A DNA stretch of 49,831 nt from Oscillospiraceae bacterium (GTDB lineage: Bacteria; Bacillota; Clostridia; Monoglobales; WRAG01): contig WRAG01000014.1 in NCBI GenBank assembly GCA_009780345.1, positions 1 to 49,831 of the forward strand. Direction: 5' to 3'. The position numbers and the translations under genes were made by a program. Below the pieces are notes generated by a model that saw nothing but the letters and a program-made list of their open reading frames with translations, ran no database searches and was not told the DNA's origin. Every line of letters begins with the position of its first letter. Within the stretch, counting starts at the first letter, position 1. Of this stretch, positions 1 through 5,536 are shown in pieces.

Positions 1-486
1 ATCGCTAAAACTGCGGAACTTGAAAAATGCAAATATAACGCGCGGTCATTGTCGCTTGACTTCTACGACCAATGGTTAGGAATGCAGGACGGCGGCGGGA
101 AATGGCGTTATACTTCGCCAACCCACGTTGTTAGAGCGTTTTGTCAAGCTATGATTGAACTCGAAGTCGAGGGCGGTATTGCGGCGCGATTTGCGCGTTA
201 CGACAACAGTCAAAAAACGCTTGTCGCGGGAATGAAAAAGTTAGGATTTATGCCGTTGCTAGATGAAGATATGCACTCGCCAATCATCACGTCGTTCTAC
301 TATCCCGAAAATTGCAATTTCTCGTTTGCGGAGTTTTACAAGGCGTTGAAGTCGCGCGGATATGTAATCTATCCGGGGAAAATCAGCAAAGCGGAAACAT
401 TCCGAATCGGAAACATCGGCGTTGTTGATGAAAAAGATATTGTCGGACTGCTTGGTGCGATTGAGGAGTTTCTAAAAGATAGATAA
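1..486 (+). CDS. phnW: 2-aminoethylphosphonate--pyruvate transaminase, 3' part
   Basis: PLP-dependent class V aminotransferase that converts 2-aminoethylphosphonate and pyruvate to phosphonoacetaldehyde and alanine (phosphonate use, cytosol). The frame is already open at base 1, so the N-terminal half, including the PLP lysine, lies outside the window; the TTG at 49 is only the first internal start-like codon. The visible 161 residues match the PhnW C-terminal domain: [10 protein letters not shown], then [38 protein letters not shown], and [20 protein letters not shown] near the end. A strong hairpin terminator follows directly. The upstream partner genes (phosphonatase or phosphonopyruvate decarboxylase) cannot be seen. 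Identification is by recognition of conserved segments and is quite secure. Confidence 0.9.
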   Translation: MAKTAELEKCKYNARSLSLDFYDQWLGMQDGGGKWRYTSPTHVVRAFCQAMIELEVEGGIAARFARYDNSQKTLVAGMKKLGFMPLLDEDMHSPIITSFYYPENCNFSFAEFYKALKSRGYVIYPGKISKAETFRIGNIGVVDEKDIVGLLGAIEEFLKDR

Positions 487-497
487 AGAATACATAA

Positions 498-534
498 AAA
501 ATTGCCGCCCCAATGTTTGGAGCGGCAATTTTAT
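498..534. terminator. Terminator after phnW (usable in both directions)
   Basis: Arms ATTGCCGC (501-508) and GCGGCAAT (522-529) enclose a 13-base loop. A-runs lie on the left and T-runs on the right, so it can end phnW on the plus strand and the small minus-strand gene that faces it. Confidence 0.85.
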
Positions 535-548
535 TCATATATTTTTTG

Positions 549-788
549 CTAATCATCTTCGTTTCCGTCCACACATCTTGCCGCCATTATTTCGATAAAC
601 TCTTTATTTGACGGCAATTTTCCGTGTGGAAACAATTTTGTGAAAAATTCTTTTGCCGCACTCCCCTCGGGTTGGTTGTACGCCGCTTTTATAGCCGCCG
701 AAATTTCCGTTTCCACTTCTTTCGGCGTAACTCCAAAATGCTCCGCCGTTTTCTTGTAATCCTTTTTTCTGTGCTTTGGTGTTTTCAT
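549..788 (-). CDS. Small Spo0A C-terminal-domain-like protein
   Basis: 79-residue basic-then-acidic protein resembling the DNA-binding C-terminal domain of Spo0A as found in stand-alone small proteins of Clostridia mobile elements. The pattern is an HTH-like AEHFGVTPKEVETEISAAI, then an amphipathic segment and KLPSNKEFIEIMAARC, which matches the 'PTNSEFIA' end of Spo0A. There is no receiver domain, so it is not Spo0A itself. The start ATG is preceded by AAAGGGG at good spacing. It converges on phnW and diverges from the XRE gene across a 150-bp AT-rich gap, which suggests a regulatory pair for the element. The family assignment is by pattern only. Confidence 0.6.
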   Translation of the reverse strand: MKTPKHRKKDYKKTAEHFGVTPKEVETEISAAIKAAYNQPEGSAAKEFFTKLFPHGKLPSNKEFIEIMAARCVDGNEDD

Positions 789-942
789 CTTAAAATCCCC
801 TTTTAATTAAATTTTAATACCTTATAAGTTGCACTTTAACATAAAATTATCAAAAATGCAACCTTAAATGTAAATATAATTAAATTTAATGTAGTTTACA
901 AATTGTTATGCAAGTTATAAACTATTTGCAGAGGTGATTTTT
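789..942. promoter_or_regulatory. AT-rich divergent control region
   Basis: About 150 bp between the minus-strand Spo0A-like gene and the plus-strand XRE gene. It is very AT-rich and carries repeated half sites: CTTATAAGTTGCAC near 820-835, ATGCAAC near 856, and GCAAGTTATAA near 910. These could be XRE operators. No single promoter can be chosen with certainty. Confidence 0.35.
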
Positions 943-1173
943 ATGAGAAAACATAACGACCAATTTAATAACATTGCTTTGAACATTGCGTATTACAGAA
1001 AAAAAGCGGGATTTACACAAATGCAATTAGCTGAAACAATAAAAATCAGCAGAACGCATATGAGCCGAATTGAGGCGGCAAATATCGAAACAAGTGCCTC
1101 GCTTGACACTATATTCGATATTGCGGAAATCCTTAATGTTCCGGCGTATAAATTTCTTATGCCGAAAGATTAA
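943..1173 (+). CDS. XRE-family HTH regulator
   Basis: 76-residue Cro/CI-type repressor made almost wholly of one helix-turn-helix domain: NIAYYRKKAGFTQMQLAETI, then KISRTHMSRIEAANIETSASLDTIF as recognition helix and C-terminal helices. Start ATG 943 is chosen because AGAGGTGA (930-937) lies 5 bases upstream; the GTG at 934 overlaps that ribosome binding site. It ends one base before the convergent relaxase gene's stop at 1175. Expected role: control of mobilization or of the neighbouring Spo0A-like gene, inferred from context only. Confidence 0.85.
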   Translation: MRKHNDQFNNIALNIAYYRKKAGFTQMQLAETIKISRTHMSRIEAANIETSASLDTIFDIAEILNVPAYKFLMPKD

Positions 1174-1174
1174 C

Positions 1175-2689
1175 CTACCTACCGCCTCTATCTCTGCGCT
1201 GTTTGGGCGTATGTGTTCGCTGTGCATTGTGCTTATCAGCTTGCTTTTTGCCCCAAGCCATACGCTCTTTCATATTCATTTGCTTGTATGGTTTTTCGGG
1301 TGGCTTTATCTCGCCTGTAACAATTTTGCGGACTGTATTAACGACCTTTACATCTGTTTCCAACGCTTGATACTCGCCATTTAATCGGGATTTATCAGCG
1401 TTCAACTTCAAGCGTTCCGCTTTCCAATCCTGTGTCGGCACGGTTTTATGTCCATTCAAAATGCCGTCCAAATAAGATTTTGCGGACTTGAATGACGATA
1501 ATTCTTGCCGATGTTCTGCGCGATATTTTTCCTGTAATTTCGGTTTTTTCAAGGCTTTGTATTCGTCAGAAAACTTTTTGTATTTGAAATAATTATCCGA
1601 CTGCTCCAAATGCTCGTCAAGCGTTTTCAATCGTCTATCAATCGGAGTAAATTCCTTTTTAATATCATATTGGCGGTTGGCAATATCTTTCAATTTATCG
1701 TCCAATTCCGTCAAGTTTTGGATTTGATTTTCCTGTAAAAATTCCAACATCATAGTAATAACTTCCGATTTTAGGTTGTAATTTTTGCCGTTATCTTGAT
1801 TTAGAATATCCGAAACAATGTCCGCAAACGTGGGCGGCGTTTTGATTTTGATTGCTTTATTGAGCCAAGTTTGCAACTTTGAAATTCGGCGTTTGAGTTG
1901 CCGCAACCGCTTATTTGTAATTTCGATTTCCCGATTTCTGTCGCCGCGTTCGGTACGGATTCCGCGCTTTTCAAGTTGATGTGCAACCGTGCCAAGATGG
2001 ATTGTAGGGATTTGCTGAACGCCTTGACGAGCGTAACTTCTGTGGTCGATACGCTGTTCTGAATTAGCCAATTCGAGATGTTTGTTACACACATTCGCCC
2101 ACGCCGAACGCCATTCTTCCGCTTTTGTTTGGTCGTTCCAGTCCGTTGACGGAATGGATTTGCATTTATATTGTCGTTTCTTTTTATCATAAATTTTCTC
2201 GCCTTGTGTGTCCAAAATATATTCTTTACGCTGTTTCCCACCCCAACTTTTATCGGAATTGAATGGTCGCATTGTCAATAGAATATGTGCGTGTGGATTG
2301 CCTTTTCCTGTATCGTGAACGCAAATATCAGCGCACATTCCTTTATCAACAAAGTTCTCTGTTACATATTCGCGAACGAGCAAAATGCTTTGTTCCCTTG
2401 TCAATTCTCTCGGTAACGAAATTTCAATTTCTCGCGCAAGTTGTGAATTTTTATTTTTCTCAATCCGCTCGACTGCGTTCCACAAAACGGAGCGGTCAGC
2501 GTATTCGCTCGGCACATTTTCCGGCAACAAGATTTCTGTATGCACGATTCCACCCTTGCGTGTGTAGTCGTTCACGCGCCCGTCATACTCGCTTGTGATA
2601 TTTTCGCCCGCTCGATAAGCGGCGGCGGCAACGGCAGATTTGCCGCCGCCGCGTGAAATAATTTTAATGCTGCAATGGTAAATTGCCAT
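1175..2689 (-). CDS. mobA: MobA/MobL-family relaxase (MobQ type)
   Basis: Conjugative relaxase that nicks oriT and stays bound to the 5' end of the transferred strand. Start ATG 2689 (MAIYHCS) has GGAG 8 bases upstream; the longer frame starting at 2710 is rejected. The catalytic tyrosine is at residue 25 (AAAAYRAGE), the same residue number as the known nicking tyrosine of RSF1010 MobA, and the metal-binding histidines are H125, H133 and H135 (ICVHDTGKGNPHAHILL). The roughly 360-residue C-terminal part is highly charged and coiled-coil-like (residues 280-430), as in the Gram-positive MobQ family; no helicase or primase domain is visible. 504 residues and apparently intact. The putative oriT lies 270 bp upstream. 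Confidence 0.92.
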   Translation of the reverse strand: MAIYHCSIKIISRGGGKSAVAAAAYRAGENITSEYDGRVNDYTRKGGIVHTEILLPENVPSEYADRSVLWNAVERIEKNKNSQLAREIEISLPRELTREQSILLVREYVTENFVDKGMCADICVHDTGKGNPHAHILLTMRPFNSDKSWGGKQRKEYILDTQGEKIYDKKKRQYKCKSIPSTDWNDQTKAEEWRSAWANVCNKHLELANSEQRIDHRSYARQGVQQIPTIHLGTVAHQLEKRGIRTERGDRNREIEITNKRLRQLKRRISKLQTWLNKAIKIKTPPTFADIVSDILNQDNGKNYNLKSEVITMMLEFLQENQIQNLTELDDKLKDIANRQYDIKKEFTPIDRRLKTLDEHLEQSDNYFKYKKFSDEYKALKKPKLQEKYRAEHRQELSSFKSAKSYLDGILNGHKTVPTQDWKAERLKLNADKSRLNGEYQALETDVKVVNTVRKIVTGEIKPPEKPYKQMNMKERMAWGKKQADKHNAQRTHTPKQRRDRGGR

Positions 2690-2721
2690 CGGCAAATCTC
2701 CTTCCGTCAAAAATTATTTAG

Positions 2722-2770
2722 ACATAACAAAGACTACATTTCGGTTTGGGAAATGTAGTCTTTGTTATGT
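2722..2770. repeat. 20-bp perfect inverted repeat upstream of relaxase gene
   Basis: Arms 2722-2741 and 2751-2770 are perfectly complementary with a 9-base loop. No U-run follows on either strand (minus strand continues CTAAATAATTTTTG), so it is a poor intrinsic terminator. It lies between the relaxase gene and oriT, where accessory protein binding sites and termination hairpins of MobQ systems are found. Confidence 0.8.
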
Positions 2771-2849
2771 TGCGTGGGGGTTTGGGGGCGACGATTAGCC
2801 CCCATATAAAAGAAAACAGCAACCGATTTTCGGCGCTGTTTTCTACCTT

Positions 2850-2886
2850 TTCTCAATGCGGAATGGGTTATATTCCGAATTGAGAA
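2850..2886. repeat. 15-bp imperfect inverted repeat in the transfer region
   Basis: Arms 2850-2864 and 2872-2886 pair at 14 of 15 positions around a 7-base loop. It sits between the 20-bp hairpin and the oriT hairpin, and is probably part of the transfer-region architecture. Confidence 0.65.
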
Positions 2887-2927
2887 GTTTCGTGACGCAG
2901 GCACGAAAGCCGTCTGCAAGACCGCAC

Positions 2928-2966
2928 ATACCACAAAAATTTATTTTTGTGGTATATAAGTGCGCC
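2928..2966 (+). other. oriT: Putative oriT with MobQ nic site
   Basis: A perfect 13-bp inverted repeat (2928-2940 and 2943-2955, 2-base loop) is followed at once by TAAGTGCGCC (2957-2966). In RSF1010/R1162 and Gram-positive MobQ plasmids the relaxase recognises an inverted repeat followed by TAAGTGCG|CCCT, so the nick is predicted between 2964 and 2965 on the plus strand. The relaxase gene lies to the left, so mobA would enter the recipient last, as usual. Only the last bases (CCAA, not CCCT) differ from the classical core. Confidence 0.82.
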
Positions 2967-2979
2967 AACATTCGTTGGG

Positions 2980-3012
2980 TTGATACACAAGGCTAAACGC
3001 CTTGTGTATCAA
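2980..3012. repeat. 14-bp perfect inverted repeat over the DUF3847 stop codon
   Basis: Arms 2980-2993 and 2999-3012 are perfectly complementary; the 5-base loop holds most of the stop codon of the DUF3847 gene. No U-run follows, so it may stabilise the transcript's 3' end or bind a protein near oriT rather than terminate. Confidence 0.7.
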
Positions 3013-3388
3013 CGATTTCCGCGCTTGGCGCGGAAACGCCGCCGACATTCTCTGCAATCTCAATTTGAGTGTCGGCGGTTTCATCGTTCCGTTTTGACGG
3101 AACGATGACAGGTTTTTCGTCTTTTGGTTGTACGATTGCCGTTAATTTTTCACGACCAAAATTGTTGGCGGTTGTCATTTTCACAAATTTTTCAAACTGT
3201 TCGTCCGTCATCGTTTTTAATTCGGGGAGCATACTTTCAATCAAGCCCATTCGCCTGCAAAGCCGATGTGTTCGTGCCCTGTCCTCTTTTTCCTTATGCT
3301 CTTTCAGTAATTTGTCTAAATGGTTTTGCTCGCTCTCAATCTTTTTTTGCGCCGCCGCAATTCTTTCCTCTAATGTTCTTCTTGCCAT
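2993..3388 (-). CDS. DUF3847 protein, probable mobilization accessory factor
   Basis: 131 residues. The N-terminal half is a coiled coil rich in K and E (residues 1-40: LEERIAAAQKKIESEQ, then KLLKEHKEKEDRART), followed by HRLCRRMGLIESMLPEL and MTDEQFEKFVKM, the hallmark of the DUF3847 family that accompanies relaxases in Bacillota mobile elements. The C-terminal tail is low in complexity and variable. AGGAGG 7 bases before the ATG supports the start. Its place next to oriT and upstream of mobA on the same strand suggests a MobC-like oriT-binding or relaxosome role; that role is inference. Confidence 0.8.
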   Translation of the reverse strand: MARRTLEERIAAAQKKIESEQNHLDKLLKEHKEKEDRARTHRLCRRMGLIESMLPELKTMTDEQFEKFVKMTTANNFGREKLTAIVQPKDEKPVIVPSKRNDETADTQIEIAENVGGVSAPSAEIVDTQGV

Positions 3389-3406
3389 TGTAATTCCTCC
3401 TAATTT

Positions 3407-3885
3407 TTATGATTTTTTGCGCTCTAATTCGGGATAGAACGCTGATAATTGTTTATAAAATTTGTCTTGCCATTCGATTAACTTCTGTCGGTTGCCGATG
3501 ACTTCTTTTGCCGATAATCGCCCGTCTTGCGTAAGCGGAACAAAACAAAGGTGCATATGCGGCGGCGTTAGTTCGCCCAAATGCACCACGGCTGAAAATA
3601 TATTTTGTTGTCCGACCTCGCTCGTCAAAAACTGCGCCGCCAACGCAAAGAACTGTTCCAAAGAATTGTTCTTGAAAAATTCGGGCGTTGCTGTTACGAG
3701 CGTGTCAATAAGTTTGATACTATCTCGCCGCACCTTGCAATTCACTTTCTCAATCCGGCGTTCGATTTCCGCGCGATATGAGTTTTGCGGTTTTATGATA
3801 TGATAATCCTCGCCGTTGTGATGATTTTCGAGAAACGCTGTGCGTTTCTCATTTTAGTAAACTGCATAATTGCGTATGATATAAT
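3407..3885 (-). pseudogene. Decayed MobV/Pre relaxase, N-terminal domain only
   Basis: The frame from 3745 to 3407 encodes the Mob/Pre (PF01076) catalytic region: DSIKLIDTLVTATPEFFKNN, SEVGQQNIFSAVVHLGELT, PPHMHLCFVPLTQDGRLSAK, EVIGNRQKLIEWQDKFY. The frame stays open upstream to a stop at about 3856 (RTAFLENHHNGEDYHI). The true N-terminus (SYAIMQFTKM) is in another frame, so there is a frameshift near 3840-3856. After AAGGAGG at 3892-3898 the expected start codon is ATT (3885-3883), one base from ATG. The His motif also has an extra P in TPPHMH, and the protein stops after about 150 residues where intact MobV relaxases have 300-500. All this indicates a non-functional relic of a second relaxase. 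Confidence 0.75.
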
Positions 3886-3910
3886 GCTCACCTCCTTAAA
3901 AATTTGCATA

Positions 3911-3943
3911 GAAAAAGCCGTTGGAGTTTTAACTCCAACGGCT
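3911..3943 (-). terminator. Terminator of the TnpV gene
   Basis: Arms AGCCGTTGGAGTT (3916-3928) and AACTCCAACGGCT (3931-3943) are perfect complements; read on the minus strand the stem is followed by TTTTTC. It lies just downstream of tnpV and upstream of the MobV relic. Confidence 0.88.
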
Positions 3944-3970
3944 CTCACATACTACCCATATCCCAAATAT

Positions 3971-4309
3971 TTAATTGTAGATGATGTCGTGCAGAACTTG
4001 TTCGTCTGCGATGGCGCGCAAACGATTTTGCCATTGCACCCATTGCATAGTTCCCTGTGGCGGCGGTACACTTTGTCGTTCCAACTGCTCCATAATCGTT
4101 TCCCACATTGACCACGCTTGTTCGTCAATCTCGTTTAGGTGAGCGGTCAACTCCGCTTTGATTACAAGTAGGTTGTATTGGACAGGGCAATGGTTTTTGA
4201 GATAAGTCCGGCGAATTTCGCCCCATTTGGTGTAAGTTCGTTTTGGCTGTTTGGGTAAAGTCAAATTTGGAATTAGGTAATCGCCCTCTTGTCTATAAGT
4301 GATTTCCAT
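3971..4309 (-). CDS. tnpV: TnpV-family transposon-encoded protein
   Basis: 112 residues. Typical TnpV layout: MEITYRQEGDYLIPNLTLP at the N-terminus, KWGEIRRTYLKNHCPVQYN in the first third, LTAHLNEIDEQAWSMWETIM in the middle and MQWVQWQNRLRAIADEQVL plus HDIIYN at the end. TnpV proteins ride on Clostridia transposons such as Tn4451-type elements; their biochemical role is not established. AGGAG lies 10 bases before the ATG. Seemingly intact, with its own terminator. It marks this stretch as mobile-element DNA. Confidence 0.82.
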   Translation of the reverse strand: MEITYRQEGDYLIPNLTLPKQPKRTYTKWGEIRRTYLKNHCPVQYNLLVIKAELTAHLNEIDEQAWSMWETIMEQLERQSVPPPQGTMQWVQWQNRLRAIADEQVLHDIIYN

Positions 4310-4323
4310 AGTGTAACACTCCT

Positions 4324-4370
4324 TGATATGTTGATTTTAATTATTTGTTATTCCTGTTTTCAACATATCA
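4324..4370. repeat. 11-bp inverted repeat upstream of tnpV
   Basis: TGATATGTTGA (4324-4334) and TCAACATATCA (4360-4370) are perfect complements 25 bases apart, directly upstream of tnpV. It may be an operator or lie near the element's edge; neither can be shown. Confidence 0.55.
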
Positions 4371-4433
4371 GCCGCCGTTGTGTAATTCATATCGCGCCCG
4401 ACTTGGCTTGATTTTATTGGCTTTTACGCCAAA

Positions 4434-4470
4434 GGGCGACTACCTTCGTTTAGGTAGTCGCCCAATCGGC
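4434..4470 (-). terminator. Hairpin downstream of the DUF975 gene
   Basis: Arms GGGCGACTACC (4434-4444) and GGTAGTCGCCC (4453-4463) with an 8-base loop. On the minus strand it lies about 35 bases after the DUF975 stop but is followed only by TTT, so as a terminator it is weak. Confidence 0.55.
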
Positions 4471-4495
4471 GGTTTTTTTATTATACATACATAAT

Positions 4496-5362
4496 TTATT
4501 CTTCAATATCAAGCTCAACTTCCACTTCAACTTCAGGCGCAACAGGCGCAGGCGCCGCGTTTGCAAAGCTAGGTTGCGATGCCGACTTACCCTTCACCGC
4601 ATGATAGAAGTTCGCCAAAGTCGTGTAGAAGTAAGGTCCGATCCAAATAAACGCAATACCGAGCGTTATCATTCCAAGCAAGAACCAACCTATAAACGAC
4701 AATTCAAGAACAAACAATTTGCCTTTGTTTCCACGCATAATGCTTACGCTTTCTCTAAGACATTCTCTTGCCGTCATATGCGGATTTTCAGCCAGTATGT
4801 AGAACGACTGCCAATAAGCAAGCAACTTAATAACTACCATAACAAGCGCCGCAATAGACAACAATATCCCCAAAATAGCAAATACGACGACTAAGGCCTG
4901 AGAATTGAGAACCGGAATAACTGCCAACAAAATTATCGCCGGAAGGTGGAACGGCAACGTCCATAGGAAAATGAAAAATCCCCATAGAATATAAAGCCAT
5001 AACGCTTTTCCGAAACTCTTAAATCCACTAAACAAATCCGCAACCTTCGGTTTTTGATTGTTTGTTAGACCTAGGAATATCTTAGTCCAACCAAGCATAA
5101 ACGCAGGCGCGATAAGACCAACAATCATAGTTCCCGCAAATCCTATCCAATACCAAACCCCCAAATCCGCCAACCCTACGCTCGCCAACTCCGGAGTTGC
5201 CGTAATTGCAAACAAATTGACAATAGGAGCTGTCATCATTGCAATAAACGGCGCGAATACAGCGCTGAATATCAAGCTGTAAACCAGATAAATCAAAAAC
5301 AGTATACCGATATTTCCTTTAATTTGCGATTTCGCCTTTGCCTTTAACTCCGCTCTAATCAT
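4496..5362 (-). CDS. DUF975 integral membrane protein
   Basis: 288 residues with about six hydrophobic segments (about 18-45, 70-100, 120-145, 148-185, 220-250 and a shorter one). Family signatures are MIRAELKAKAKSQIKGNIG at the N-terminus, then ARECLRESVSIMRGNKGKLF, LELSFIGWFLLGMITLGIAF and WIGPYFYTTLANFYHAV, which is the DUF975 pattern common in Bacillota. The tail is Ala/Pro-rich, then a run of V/E residues ending DIEE. AGGAGG 7 bases before the ATG and a promoter at 5419-5447 support a single-gene unit. Function of the family is unknown; it sits in the cytoplasmic membrane. Confidence 0.88.
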   Translation of the reverse strand: MIRAELKAKAKSQIKGNIGILFLIYLVYSLIFSAVFAPFIAMMTAPIVNLFAITATPELASVGLADLGVWYWIGFAGTMIVGLIAPAFMLGWTKIFLGLTNNQKPKVADLFSGFKSFGKALWLYILWGFFIFLWTLPFHLPAIILLAVIPVLNSQALVVVFAILGILLSIAALVMVVIKLLAYWQSFYILAENPHMTARECLRESVSIMRGNKGKLFVLELSFIGWFLLGMITLGIAFIWIGPYFYTTLANFYHAVKGKSASQPSFANAAPAPVAPEVEVEVELDIEE

Positions 5363-5418
5363 AAAAATACCTCCTAAAAAATATTGTTAAAAAATATCAT
5401 TATAATTGTTTATGCTTA

Positions 5419-5447
5419 ATTCTACCGCATTATACTTTAAATGTCAA
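5419..5447 (-). promoter_or_regulatory. Sigma-A promoter of the DUF975 gene
   Basis: On the minus strand TTGACA (5447-5442) and TAGAAT (5424-5419) are separated by exactly 17 bases. The expected transcription start is about 50 bases before the ATG at 5362. Confidence 0.7.
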
Positions 5448-5457
5448 CAAAAATATA

Positions 5458-5525
5458 TAGACAAAGACAAAATTAAGTGGTAAAATATAATAAGTTTACG
5501 TGAAATTACGCAAACTTTACGTAAA
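5458..5525 (+). promoter_or_regulatory. GH13-pgm promoter with operator-like palindrome
   Basis: TAGACA (5458-5463), 17 bases, TAAAAT (5481-5486) form a plausible promoter. Just downstream ACGCAAACTTTACGT (5508-5522) is a 15-bp near-perfect palindrome of the LacI/MalR operator style, which would suit maltodextrin control. Caution: TTTACGTGAAATTACGCAA here is also the end sequence of the dispersed about 100-bp repeat family, so it could be a repeat remnant. Confidence 0.45.
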
Positions 5526-5536
5526 GGACGTGGATT

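Larger units (their letters stand above)
549..4370. mobile_element. Mobilizable element or its remnant (MobQ type)
   Basis: A block of genes typical of Clostridia mobilizable elements lies between the phnW terminator and the chromosomal DUF975 gene: Spo0A-C-like protein, XRE regulator, MobA/MobL relaxase, oriT, DUF3847 protein, decayed MobV relaxase and TnpV. No integrase, replication gene or clear attachment site is visible, so it needs help from another element, or it is a fragment. The ends given are those of the gene block, not proven borders. An 11-bp inverted repeat at 4324-4370 lies at the right edge. Confidence 0.7.

Noticed and set aside
2734-2934. 66-codon frame on the minus strand over the oriT region
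   Set aside because: It spans the three hairpins of the transfer region, has no ribosome site and no recognisable family.
2757-3012. CRISPR-like repeated palindromes
   Set aside because: The inverted repeats differ from each other, are not evenly spaced and have no direct-repeat/spacer pattern; oriT fits better.
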